From assembly GCF_009674485.1 (NCBI RefSeq), contig NZ_WKJJ01000012.1, forward strand, positions 62,001 to 126,000: a DNA stretch of 64,000 nucleotides, given 5' to 3'. Positions within the stretch are counted from its first letter, which is position 1, and every line of letters starts with the position of its first letter. The notes beneath the pieces are model-generated. The model was not told the origin of the DNA. It made no database searches and saw nothing but the letters and a program-made list of their open reading frames with translations. Positions 35,357-44,026 of this stretch are shown piece by piece. The DNA comes from Pseudoduganella rivuli (GTDB lineage: Bacteria > Pseudomonadota > Gammaproteobacteria > Burkholderiales > Burkholderiaceae_D). Made by a program: the position numbers and the translations under genes.

Positions 35357-35370
35357 CAGAATTCCGCAGA

Positions 35371-35403
35371 AAAGCCGCAGACTTTCACGAGTCTGCGGCT
35401 TTT
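35371..35403 (+). terminator. Terminator after tRNA-Leu copy 5
   Basis: The same stem as at 34981, with a shortened T-run (TTTTC). Confidence 0.88.
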
Positions 35404-35507
35404 CTCATTGGCGCGTCCTCTGCTAGTGCAATGCAAGTGTGTTGTTACCGCACGGCACCTTGTACTACACTGGACTCACTCTCTGCTTCCCCCTGGAAAC
35501 CCGCTCA

Positions 35508-37706
35508 ATGGCGTCGACTCAGCCGCAAACCATCCTGATCGTTTCGGGCGCTACCTACGACATGGCGGCGCTGGAAGCGGCGCTGGCGGAATATGGTTTC
35601 CGGGTCCGGGTCGTCAACCGTGGCGATAGCGCGCTGGCCGCCGTGCGCGAAGGCGGCATTTCCCTGGCGCTGGTGGAAACGGCGCTGGCCGGCAGCGCCA
35701 GCTTCGAACTGGTGCAGCGCCTGCTGGCGGCGGCGGACGCAGGCAAGATGCCAGTGCTGATGATGTCCCCCTCGCCCACCGACGATGAACAGCGCCGCGC
35801 ACTGGAAGCGGGCGCCAGCGGTTACCTGCAATTGCCGCAATCCGTCGACGAAGTGGTGGAACAGGTATTGGTGGAATTGACGGTGCGCCACGCGTGGCCC
35901 ACCCGCCCCGGTTCCGCCCAGCTCGACGCGGAAGCGCTGGAAGTCAATTACTTTGCCATGATGCTGTCCACGCCGGACAGCGTCATGCTGTTCGACGCGG
36001 AGCATGGCCATCCGGTCGCCATCAATGCCAGCGCCGAACGCATGCTGGGCCGCACCAGCGCGGAATTGCGCACGCTGCGGCTGGAAGACTTGTGCCCGCC
36101 AGAGCAGCCGGACGGCACGCCTTCGGCACTGGCGGTACAGGATCTGATCCGCCGTGTGCTGGCCGGGGAAGTCAAGGTCTTCCAGGTGACGTTCCAGCAC
36201 AGCAGCGGGCGCCGCATCGATTGCGACCTGCGCCTCGTCATGCTGAACAAGGATGGGCGCCGCCTGTACCACATGCGCATGGTCGATGTGACCGGCCACA
36301 AGCTGGCCGAAGCACTGCGCTTTGGCCAGAACAAATTGCTGGAAATGATCGCGCGCGGCGCGCCGCTGCAACAAACGCTGGACCGCCTGATGCTGCTGAT
36401 CGAATCGCAATCGCCCGGCGTGCTGTGCTCCACACTGTTGCTCGATCCCGACAGCAAGACCATGCACATCGGCTCCGCCCCCAGCCTGCCGCAGGAATAC
36501 CTGGAAGCCATCGAAGGCAGCGCCATCGGGCCCGCGATGGGATCGTGCGGCACCGCGATGTTCCGCAAGGAAGGCGTGATCGTCAGCGACATTGCCACCG
36601 ATCCGCAGTGGGAGCCGTACGCGGCGCTGGCCGAAAAATTCGGGCTGCGCGCCTGCTGGTCGATGCCGATCCTGCTGGACCAGGATACGGTGCTTGGCAC
36701 GTTCGCCATGTATTACCGCGAACCGCGCAGCCCCGGGCCGGACGATTTGCGCCTGACCGGCGTGGCCACCCACCTGGCGGGGATCGCGATTGCCCGCACC
36801 CGCCACGAAAATGAATTGCTGCGTCACCGGGGCCACCTGGAAGAACTGGTGGAAGCCCGCACGGCGGAAATGCGGCGCGCCATGAACGCGGCCGAACAAG
36901 CCAACGCGGACTTGCAGAAAGCGCTGGAAAACCTGCGCATGACGCAAAATGAACTGGTGCGGCGCGACAAGCTGGCCGCGCTGGGCGCGCTGGTGTCCGG
37001 CGTGGCCCACGAATTGAATACCCCGATCGGCAACAGCCTGATGGTGGCCAGCACCATGGTGGAGCGCACGCGCACTATCCGCAACAGTACGGAAGCAGGC
37101 ACCCTGCGCCGCTCGGCGCTGGACGATTACCTGCAGCAGGCACAGGAAGCGGACGAGATCGTCGTGCGCAACCTGCGCCGCGCCGCCAACCTGGTGCAAA
37201 GTTTCAAGCAAATCGCCGTCGACACGGACAGCACGCAACGCCACCGCTTTTTCCTCGATAACTTCATTTCCGAACTGGTGCTGCCGCTGCATGCGATGGT
37301 CAAGCACACGCACGTGCAGGTGACGCAAGACATCCCCTACCACTTCGATATGGACAGCTATCCCGGCCCGCTGGGCCAGGTGATCCAGGCCCTGTTTGAA
37401 AACAGCATCACGCATGGCTTCGCGGGACGCAGCGGCGGCCATATCCGGATCGCCGCGCAGCGCCTGCCGGACAATACCGTGCAACTGACGTTTGAAGACG
37501 ATGGCGCCGGCATCCTGCCGGAACACCTGGGCCGCATTTTCGACCCGTTCTTCACCACGCGCCTGGGCGCAGGCGGTTCCGGGCTGGGTTTGCACGTGGC
37601 GCACAATATCGTCACCGGCGTCCTGGGCGGACGCATCGATGCGGAAAGCACACCGGGCGTCGGCACAAGGTTTACCTTGCTGCTGCCGTCGAGCGCCCCG
37701 CTATAA
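35508..37706 (+). CDS. Sensor histidine kinase with degenerate receiver, PAS and GAF domains
   Basis: The 732-residue protein starts at the ATG at 35508. Domains in order: a receiver-like module (residues 8-125), a PAS domain (about 145-275), a GAF domain (about 285-440), a coiled coil (about 445-495), a dimerisation domain with phosphoacceptor motif SGVAHELNTPIGN near 505, and an ATPase domain with N-box QALFENSITHG near 629, DDGAGI, FDPFFTT and GSGLGL. The receiver lacks the standard residues: the phospho-Asp position reads LVETAL and the usual Lys-Pro is LQLPQS, so it probably is not phosphorylated. No membrane segment is seen; it should be cytoplasmic. A partner regulator is not adjacent. 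Confidence 0.87.
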   Translation: MASTQPQTILIVSGATYDMAALEAALAEYGFRVRVVNRGDSALAAVREGGISLALVETALAGSASFELVQRLLAAADAGKMPVLMMSPSPTDDEQRRALEAGASGYLQLPQSVDEVVEQVLVELTVRHAWPTRPGSAQLDAEALEVNYFAMMLSTPDSVMLFDAEHGHPVAINASAERMLGRTSAELRTLRLEDLCPPEQPDGTPSALAVQDLIRRVLAGEVKVFQVTFQHSSGRRIDCDLRLVMLNKDGRRLYHMRMVDVTGHKLAEALRFGQNKLLEMIARGAPLQQTLDRLMLLIESQSPGVLCSTLLLDPDSKTMHIGSAPSLPQEYLEAIEGSAIGPAMGSCGTAMFRKEGVIVSDIATDPQWEPYAALAEKFGLRACWSMPILLDQDTVLGTFAMYYREPRSPGPDDLRLTGVATHLAGIAIARTRHENELLRHRGHLEELVEARTAEMRRAMNAAEQANADLQKALENLRMTQNELVRRDKLAALGALVSGVAHELNTPIGNSLMVASTMVERTRTIRNSTEAGTLRRSALDDYLQQAQEADEIVVRNLRRAANLVQSFKQIAVDTDSTQRHRFFLDNFISELVLPLHAMVKHTHVQVTQDIPYHFDMDSYPGPLGQVIQALFENSITHGFAGRSGGHIRIAAQRLPDNTVQLTFEDDGAGILPEHLGRIFDPFFTTRLGAGGSGLGLHVAHNIVTGVLGGRIDAESTPGVGTRFTLLLPSSAPL

Positions 37707-37714
37707 TCGTTTAT

Positions 37715-37909
37715 ATGAAAATCCTGCTCGCCCTGTTCCTGTCCTGTGCCTGCGCCTTGCTGGCCGCCGAACCCGCCCCATGGTATTGGTGGGTCAGCAA
37801 GCTGGACGGCGCCCGCGTCTGCTCGCAGACGCCGCTCGGCGCTGGCTGGGAACGCATCGCCCGTCCCTATAGAGATAGCCGTTGCGAAAAATTGGCATTT
37901 GCCAAATAA
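37715..37909 (+). CDS. Small secreted protein, 64 residues
   Basis: This 64-residue product has a signal peptide (MKILLALFLSCACALLAAEP, cut near LLA-AEPAP) and a short mature part rich in Trp and Arg with two cysteines (VCSQTP and SRCEKL), which could form a disulfide. It begins eight bases after the kinase stop, so it may be co-transcribed. Small periplasmic proteins of this type are common in the Oxalobacteraceae; I do not recognise a function. Confidence 0.65.
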   Translation: MKILLALFLSCACALLAAEPAPWYWWVSKLDGARVCSQTPLGAGWERIARPYRDSRCEKLAFAK

Positions 37910-37982
37910 TGGGTTCAGCACAAGACTTAAAAAATTGTTCTTCAGCAGCGCAGTTCCACCATATCAATGACGAGGAGAGCCG

Positions 37983-38519
37983 ATGTTTACGAGTCCAGAA
38001 CAATTCGCCGCCACCACCAAGGCACTGTTTGAGTTCCAGCTTGAAACTTTCAATACGCTGGCCAGTAAAACCGTGCAAGGCGTGGAACAAGTCGTGGCGC
38101 TGAACATCGCCACCGCCAAATCCAGCCTGGAAGAACAGCTGGCTGCCGGCAAAGACTTGAGTCTGGCGCGCGATCCCAAAGCCGTACTGGCCGTGGCGGC
38201 ATCGAAAGTGCAGCCCGGCATGGCCAATGCGAAGGAATATCACCAGCAACTGGGTGAAATCATTTCCGACATGCGCACCGAATTCAACCGCGCGGCCGAC
38301 GCCCACCTGACGGAAGCGAAAAGCACGCTGTCCGCCCTGATTTACGACGTGACGCAAAACGTCCGTCCCGGTTCGGAAAATGCCGTGCAAATCGTGAAAA
38401 CCGCGATTGATAACGCGTTTGCCGGCTATGAACAAGTGACCACGGCGGCCCGCCAGGCCGTCACCAACGTGGAAGCGCAAATCGCCAAGGCGTCCGCGCA
38501 AGTCACCGATCCGCAGTAA
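37983..38519 (+). CDS. phaP: Phasin family protein
   Basis: The 178-residue protein is almost entirely amphipathic helix and opens MFTSPEQFAATTKALFEFQL, the standard beginning of betaproteobacterial PhaP-type phasins, followed by heptad-rich sequence to the C-terminal Ala-rich tail. Phasins coat polyhydroxyalkanoate granules in the cytoplasm and control their size and number. An AGGAGAGCCG ribosome site precedes the ATG. No synthase or depolymerase gene is nearby. A GC-rich hairpin without a clear T-run follows at 38525-38544. Confidence 0.92.
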   Translation: MFTSPEQFAATTKALFEFQLETFNTLASKTVQGVEQVVALNIATAKSSLEEQLAAGKDLSLARDPKAVLAVAASKVQPGMANAKEYHQQLGEIISDMRTEFNRAADAHLTEAKSTLSALIYDVTQNVRPGSENAVQIVKTAIDNAFAGYEQVTTAARQAVTNVEAQIAKASAQVTDPQ

Positions 38520-38628
38520 TCCCCGGGGCGGCGCCCGCCGCCCCTTCCCCTCCTCATCCTGCCATCTATCCAACCGGCGTCATCCGCGCTACACTACTGT
38601 ATAAAAATACAGCTGGCAGTGCATATCG

Positions 38629-40281
38629 ATGGTCAAGGTCCTGGAAAACCCGTTTTATTATCTGGATAACTTCCAGCAAGTCTTGCAGTGGATTGCCGCC
38701 CGCTACGACGACTTGCTCGACAACGCCGAACGCGCCTTCCTCGCGCAATTTGCCGCCCTGCCCCAGCCGTCGCGCGCGCTGTTCGTGCGCATGGCCATGC
38801 GCAAGGGCGTGCTGTTCCGCGCAAGCAAGCTGGACTATCCGGAAATCGGTGACACGGCGGCCGCCTGCGCGCCGCTGGCGGAACTGGGCTGGGTCGACCG
38901 GGAACCGGTACTGGCGCTGGATGATGTATTTGCGGTGCTGCAAAAACCGGAACTGGCGCTATTGTTTGCCTTGCAGGGCGCGGACAAAGCCGCGCGCAAG
39001 GCCGACCAGTTGGCCATGCTGCGCGAGCGCCACGCCGATGCATTGCCGCTGGCCGGCTGGGCCGCGCTGACCGGGGGCACAGCGCCGCCGGACACGATTT
39101 ACCACATGCAAATGCAGCCGCTGTGCGACCGGCTGCGGCTGGTCTTCTTCGGCAACTTCCACCAGGACTGGTCGGAATTCGTGTTGTCCGACCTGGGCAT
39201 TTATCAATACGAAAAAGTCGACTTCCCGCCTTCGGCGCGGGGCTTCCGCACCCGCGCCGACATCGATGCGTACCTGGCGCTGCATGCGTGCCGCGAGCGC
39301 TTTGCCAATGGCGAACCACCGCTGGACGTGTTGCACGACCTGCCGTCCGCGGACGGCAACGAATGGCTGACGAGCCGCCGCCACCGCCTGCAATTCCAGA
39401 TGGCCCAGCACCTGGAAAAATCGCAGGATTGGGACGGCGCCCTCGCCCTGTACCGCGATTGCCCGTACCCGGGCGCCCGCGCCCGCGCCATCCGCGTGCT
39501 GGAAAAAAGCGAGGCGCCTGACGACGCGTATGCACTGCTGCGGCAAGCCATGGCGGCGCCGGAAAGCGATGCGGAACGCCAGCAATTGCTGCGCATGGCG
39601 CCACGGCTGCGGCGCAAGCTGGGCCAGCCGAAGGAACCCGCGGCCCCCGCCGCGCCGGTGGTGCGGCTGGACCTGGCGTTGCCCATGCCGGCCGAAGACT
39701 GGTGGGTCGAAGGCGTGGTGCGCGACCACCTGTCCGGGGAAACCTGTCCCGTCTATTACGTGGAAAACGCGCTGGCCAATTCCCTGTTTGGCCTGCTGTG
39801 CTGGGATGCCGTGTTCACGCCGATTCCCGGCGCCTTCTTCCACCCGTTCCACCACGGCCCGGCGGATTTGCATGCGGCGGATTTCCATGCGCGCCGCACC
39901 GCGCAATTCGCCGCCTGCCTGGCGCAGCTCGACGATGGCCGCTATGCGGAGACCATCCGGCGTAACTTTGCCGCCAAGTTCAACATCCAGTCCCCCTTCG
40001 TCTACTGGGGCGCGCTCGATGAAGCCTTGCTGGAACTGGCGCTGGCCTGCATCCCCGCCAGCCACTTGCGCCTGTGGTGCGAACGCATCCTGGCCGATAT
40101 CGCCGCCAACCGCAGCGGATTCCCCGACCTGATCCAGTTCTGGCCGGACGAACGCCGCTACCACATGATCGAAGTGAAAGGCCCCGGCGACCGATTGCAG
40201 GACAACCAGTTGCGCTGGATTGCCTATTGCGCCCAGCACGCGATGCCGATCACCGTCTGTTACCTGCAATGGGCGGCATGA
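38629..40281 (+). CDS. FAN1-like VRR-NUC nuclease
   Basis: The 550-residue protein resembles bacterial FAN1 homologues: an N-terminal region (YYLDNFQQVLQWIAARYDDL, then a SAP-like and winged-helix part), TPR-like helices in the middle, and a C-terminal VRR-NUC domain with GFPDLIQFWPDERRYHMIEV near residue 495 holding the catalytic D and E-x-K (EVKG). FAN1 enzymes cut branched DNA near interstrand crosslinks. The gene overlaps the start of the following helicase gene by four bases (ATGA), which couples their translation and suggests a shared DNA repair function. Confidence 0.88.
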   Translation: MVKVLENPFYYLDNFQQVLQWIAARYDDLLDNAERAFLAQFAALPQPSRALFVRMAMRKGVLFRASKLDYPEIGDTAAACAPLAELGWVDREPVLALDDVFAVLQKPELALLFALQGADKAARKADQLAMLRERHADALPLAGWAALTGGTAPPDTIYHMQMQPLCDRLRLVFFGNFHQDWSEFVLSDLGIYQYEKVDFPPSARGFRTRADIDAYLALHACRERFANGEPPLDVLHDLPSADGNEWLTSRRHRLQFQMAQHLEKSQDWDGALALYRDCPYPGARARAIRVLEKSEAPDDAYALLRQAMAAPESDAERQQLLRMAPRLRRKLGQPKEPAAPAAPVVRLDLALPMPAEDWWVEGVVRDHLSGETCPVYYVENALANSLFGLLCWDAVFTPIPGAFFHPFHHGPADLHAADFHARRTAQFAACLAQLDDGRYAETIRRNFAAKFNIQSPFVYWGALDEALLELALACIPASHLRLWCERILADIAANRSGFPDLIQFWPDERRYHMIEVKGPGDRLQDNQLRWIAYCAQHAMPITVCYLQWAA

Positions 40282-42575
40282 TTTCCTATACCGTGGCTGT
40301 GCGCGCACTGTGCGAATTCACGGCCAAGACGGGCGACCTGGACTTGCGCTTCACGCCCACGCCAACCGCGCAGGAAGGCATTGCCGGCCACGCGGTGGTG
40401 GCGTCGCGCCGTGGCGACGGCTACGAAAAGGAAGTCAGCCTGTCCGGCGAATATGGCCCGTTGCGCGTGCGGGGCCGCGCCGACGGTTACGACGCCCCCG
40501 CCAACCGGCTGGAAGAAATCAAGACGTACCGGGGCGACCTGGCGCGCATGCCGGCCAACCACCGGGCGCTGCATTGGGCGCAATTGAAGGTCTATGGCCA
40601 CTTGCTGTGCGCGGCGCGCAATCTTGCCGGCGTTCAGCTGGCGCTCGTGTATTTCGATATCGGCAGCCAGAAGGAAACGCTGGTCACGGAAGAGGCGCAG
40701 GCGTCCGATCTGCAGGCGTTTTACGAGCAGCAGTGCCGCGCGTTCATCGCCTGGGCCGAACAGGAAATCGCGCACCGCGCGGCGCGCGACGCGGCGCTGA
40801 AAGCCATGCGTTTCCCCCATGCGGACTTCCGCCCAGGCCAGCGCCAGCTGGCCGAAGCCATGTACAAGGCCAGCACGCGGGGTTGTGGCTTGCTGGCGCA
40901 GGCGCCGACCGGCATCGGCAAGACCGTGGGCAGCCTGTTCCCGCTGCTGAAAGCCACGGCCGAGCATGGCCTCGACAAGATCTTCTTCCTGGCCGCGAAA
41001 ACGTCGGGCCGCGCCATGGCGCTCGACGCCGCCGCCACCTTGACCGGCGTAGACCGCGCGGCGCCGTCGGCCACCATCCCCATCGTACCGCTGCGCACGC
41101 TGGAACTGGTGGCGCGCGACAAGGCGTGCGAACACCCGGACAAGGCGTGCCATGGCGAATCGTGCCCGCTGGCGCAGGGCTTTTATGACCGTTTGCCGTC
41201 AGCCCGTGCGGCAGCGTTGCTGGCGCCGATACTGGACCGCGACGCGGTGCGCGCCACCGCGCTGGCACACCAGGTGTGCCCGTATTACCTGGCCAGCGAA
41301 CTGGCGCGCTGGGCCGACGTGATCGTGGGCGACTACAACTATTACTTCGACATCAGCGCCATGCTGTACAGCCTGACCGTGCAAAACAGCTGGAAAGTCA
41401 GCGTGCTGGCGGACGAAGCGCACAACATGGTGTCGCGCACGCGCAAGATGTATTCGGCGGAACTGGAACATGCGCAACTGCGCGCGCTGCGCAAGGTCGC
41501 GCCGGAATCGCTGAAGAAGGTGCTGGACCGCGTGCACCGGCAATGGAACGCGCTGGAAAAGGAACAGCTGGCCAGCACACAACCGGACTACCAGGTGTAC
41601 GCGGAACTGCCGGACAAATTCACGGGGGCGTTGCAGACCGCGATTACCGCCATCGGCGAGTTTTATGCGGAACATCCGGCCCACATGGACCACGATTTGC
41701 AGCATTTCTATTTTTATGCGATGGCCTTCATGCGCCTGGCGGAAAGCCATGGCGACCACGCGCTGTTCGACGTCACGCTGGACGGCGCCGGCACGCGCGC
41801 CAATTCCACGCTGTGCCTGCGCAATATCGTCCCCGCCCCGTTCCTGAAACCCCGCTTCGACGCGGCCCATACGACGGCGCTGTTTTCCGCCACCCTGAGC
41901 CCGTGGAATTACTACTGCGACATGCTGGGCATGCCGCAGGGGACGGCCTGGGTCGACGTGGAATCGCCGTTCATGGCCGACCAGCTGGCCGTGCGCGTGG
42001 CAGGCCGCATCTCGACGCGCTACCAGCACCGCGAACGGTCGCTGGCGCCGATAGCGGAACTGATGCGCGACCAGTACGCGCGCCAGCCGGGCAATTACCT
42101 GGCCTTCTTCAGCAGCTTCGATTACCTGGACAAGGCGGCGCGGGTATTCATCGAACGCTATCCGGACATCCCTGTGTGGCAACAGGAACGCCGCATGGAT
42201 GAAGCCGCGCGCGAAGCGTTCATCGCGCGCTTTACGGAAGACGGGCGCGGCATCGGTTTTGCCGTACTGGGCGGCGCGTTTGGCGAAGGGGTGGATTTAC
42301 CGGGGGCGCGGCTGATCGGCGCCTTCATCGCCACCCTGGGGCTGCCGCAACTCAATCCCGTCAACGAACAAATCCGCCAGCGCATGGAAACCATTTTTGG
42401 CGCGGGCTACAATTACACGTACCTGTATCCCGGCATGCAAAAGGTGGTGCAGGCGGCCGGGCGCGTGATCCGCACGGAGACGGATAAAGGGACGGTGTAC
42501 CTGATCGACGACCGCTTCGCCCGCCCCGAAGTGCGGGCGCTATTGCCGCAATGGTGGCATGTCGATGTCGCCTGA
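40278..42575 (+). CDS. Rad3/DinG-like Fe-S helicase with N-terminal nuclease-like domain
   Basis: From the ATG at 40278 that overlaps the preceding stop, the product is 765 residues. The first 180 or so residues resemble a Cas4/RecB-type PD-(D/E)XK domain (LEEIKTYRGDL and HWAQLKVYGHLL). The helicase core has Walker A AQAPTGIGKTVGS near 215, a four-cysteine Fe-S insert (C-E-H-P-D-K-A-C-x4-C, then CPYY) near 290-340, DEAH in LADEAHNMV near 380 and C-terminal GGAFGEGVDLPG plus QAAGRVIR motifs. It should unwind DNA 5' to 3' as XPD/DinG relatives do. Pairing with a FAN1 nuclease suggests crosslink repair. Confidence 0.88.
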   Translation: MISYTVAVRALCEFTAKTGDLDLRFTPTPTAQEGIAGHAVVASRRGDGYEKEVSLSGEYGPLRVRGRADGYDAPANRLEEIKTYRGDLARMPANHRALHWAQLKVYGHLLCAARNLAGVQLALVYFDIGSQKETLVTEEAQASDLQAFYEQQCRAFIAWAEQEIAHRAARDAALKAMRFPHADFRPGQRQLAEAMYKASTRGCGLLAQAPTGIGKTVGSLFPLLKATAEHGLDKIFFLAAKTSGRAMALDAAATLTGVDRAAPSATIPIVPLRTLELVARDKACEHPDKACHGESCPLAQGFYDRLPSARAAALLAPILDRDAVRATALAHQVCPYYLASELARWADVIVGDYNYYFDISAMLYSLTVQNSWKVSVLADEAHNMVSRTRKMYSAELEHAQLRALRKVAPESLKKVLDRVHRQWNALEKEQLASTQPDYQVYAELPDKFTGALQTAITAIGEFYAEHPAHMDHDLQHFYFYAMAFMRLAESHGDHALFDVTLDGAGTRANSTLCLRNIVPAPFLKPRFDAAHTTALFSATLSPWNYYCDMLGMPQGTAWVDVESPFMADQLAVRVAGRISTRYQHRERSLAPIAELMRDQYARQPGNYLAFFSSFDYLDKAARVFIERYPDIPVWQQERRMDEAAREAFIARFTEDGRGIGFAVLGGAFGEGVDLPGARLIGAFIATLGLPQLNPVNEQIRQRMETIFGAGYNYTYLYPGMQKVVQAAGRVIRTETDKGTVYLIDDRFARPEVRALLPQWWHVDVA

Positions 42576-42579
42576 TCCC

Positions 42580-42617
42580 GTAGGGCGGTTTCGCCGAAGG
42601 CGAAGCCGCCATGCATG
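42580..42617 (+). repeat. REP-like element, copy 5
   Basis: GTAGGGCGGTTTCGCC, a four-base loop and GGCGAAGCCGCCATGC: near-perfect hairpin with the GTAG head, five bases behind the helicase stop codon. Confidence 0.78.
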
Positions 42618-42643
42618 CGTCAACGCGGCGCACGCGGCACAAG

Positions 42644-43255
42644 TCAACACTTGACGTTCCACGCAGTCAACTCCCGTCCGCGTTTACGTACTGTGACCTG
42701 CGCCTCCGACTCCCGGTCGCTGCGGTAAGTCATCACCAGCATCCCGTCCTTGTCCGCGCCCAGTCCCACCAGCTTGAACGGCAGCGCGCGGATCGGCGCG
42801 CACTGCGTATTCCCGGCAAACAACAGGCGCGCGCCCTGCAGCACAGCGCCCTGCCCTTCCAGCACCGTCACGATATCCCGGTCCGCCATCGGCTGCGACA
42901 GCAGCACCCGCTGCGGCGACACGCCGCAATCGCTGGAGCGGTCCAGCCACACGTAGCGCCGTGTCTCCCCGGTCGCGCGCCATGCCTTGCCGTCAAACGC
43001 ATGGCCATGTCGCTGCGCCAGGCACAGCGACCATGCGGCGCGTTGCGGCTTGTCTTCCGCCCAGGCCTCCACCGACCAGCCTTGAGCAGGACCACCGCGC
43101 CGGATCTCGAACGCGGGCCGCGCCACGGCGCCCGGCGCCGCCTGGTAATACGCGGCGAACGATTGCAGTTCCCCCTCGTTGGGCGCGCGCGCCTCCTGCC
43201 CTGCCGCCATGGCAACACCGGCGGTCGCCATTGCTGATAACAGCATCTTCTTCAT
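42644..43255 (-). CDS. Secreted protein of unknown function at the end of the LytTR operon
   Basis: The 203-residue product from the ATG at 43255 has a signal peptide (MKKMLLSAMATAGVAMAAGQ, cut near ARA-PNEG). Five cysteines are spread through the mature part and could form disulfides. It begins eight bases after the response-regulator stop and is last in a five-gene operon with LiaF-like, kinase and regulator genes, so it may be a periplasmic output or accessory of that system. I do not recognise the family. Confidence 0.7.
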   Translation of the reverse strand: MKKMLLSAMATAGVAMAAGQEARAPNEGELQSFAAYYQAAPGAVARPAFEIRRGGPAQGWSVEAWAEDKPQRAAWSLCLAQRHGHAFDGKAWRATGETRRYVWLDRSSDCGVSPQRVLLSQPMADRDIVTVLEGQGAVLQGARLLFAGNTQCAPIRALPFKLVGLGADKDGMLVMTYRSDRESEAQVTVRKRGRELTAWNVKC

Positions 43256-43263
43256 TGTTCCAC

Positions 43264-44025
43264 TCACTGCATGACGCTGCGAACTTTCTGGTAGCCGCTA
43301 CGGCTGATCGGCAATTTGCCGCCATCCTTCAATACTGCCACATGACTGTCCTTGCCCGCCTGTTCTATGCGCGCCAGGCATTCCAGGTTCAGCAAATAGG
43401 AGCGGTGGATGCGCAGGAACTTGTCCGCATCGAGCTGGCTTTCCAGGTCGGACAGGCGCTGGTTCTTCAGGTACGCCTTGCCTTCCGTGTGGATTTGCAC
43501 GTAATCGTCCTGCGCTTCGATGTAGTCGATCTTTTCACTGGCGATCACGTGCACCTTCGCGCCATCGCGGATCACCACGCGGCCCAGCGGCTTGCCCCTC
43601 GCAACGGCGTCCCTGGCGGCATCCCGCACCACGTCGCGCGTGGCTTCCTGCTGCGCCCTGGCGGCATCGCCCTGCGCCAGCGTGGCGCGCACATGGTTGA
43701 TGGCCTGGTCGAAGCGCTCCTGGCTGAACGGCTTCAGCAAATAATCCAGCGCACGGTATTCGAAGGCCTTCAACGCATACTGGTCGAACGCGGTGGCAAA
43801 CATGATGCGGCATTTGCCCGCCACCAGTTCCGCGACTTCAAAGCCGTCCAGCTTCGGCATCTGGATGTCGAGGATGGCGAGGTCCGGCCCCAGTTCCGTG
43901 ATGGCTTTCACGGCTTCGAAGCCGTTCGCGCACTCCGCCACCACTTCCACGTCCGGGTGCGATTCCAGGTATTCCCGGACGACGCCGCGCGCCAGCATTT
44001 CGTCGTCCACGATGATGATACGCAT
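43264..44025 (-). CDS. LytTR-family response regulator
   Basis: From the ATG at 44025, one base behind the kinase stop, the protein is 253 residues. The receiver has the acidic pair (IIIVDDEMLARG), phospho-Asp in LAILDIQMPKLDG near residue 53 and the conserved Lys in DYLLKPFSQ near 103. The C-terminal LytTR DNA-binding domain (from about 155) contains EKIDYIEAQDDYVQIHTEGK and FLRIHRSYLLNLECL. It would regulate genes after phosphorylation by the adjacent LytS-type kinase. The longer frame to 44046 overlaps the kinase gene and lacks merit. Confidence 0.92.
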   Translation of the reverse strand: MRIIIVDDEMLARGVVREYLESHPDVEVVAECANGFEAVKAITELGPDLAILDIQMPKLDGFEVAELVAGKCRIMFATAFDQYALKAFEYRALDYLLKPFSQERFDQAINHVRATLAQGDAARAQQEATRDVVRDAARDAVARGKPLGRVVIRDGAKVHVIASEKIDYIEAQDDYVQIHTEGKAYLKNQRLSDLESQLDADKFLRIHRSYLLNLECLARIEQAGKDSHVAVLKDGGKLPISRSGYQKVRSVMQ

Positions 44026-44026
44026 G

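Noticed and set aside
34441..35357. Reading frames of 94 to 128 residues across the tRNA-Leu array, on both strands
   Set aside because: They run through the identical tRNA copies and repeat the same translated tRNA sequence. Such frames are common false annotations.
35505..37604. A 699-residue minus-strand frame opposite the sensor kinase
   Set aside because: The plus-strand kinase has complete H, N and G boxes. The opposite frame shows no domain.
40074..40277. N-terminal extension of the helicase frame
   Set aside because: It overlaps the VRR-NUC domain in another frame and is Arg/Pro-rich. The ATGA overlap at 40278 is the natural start.
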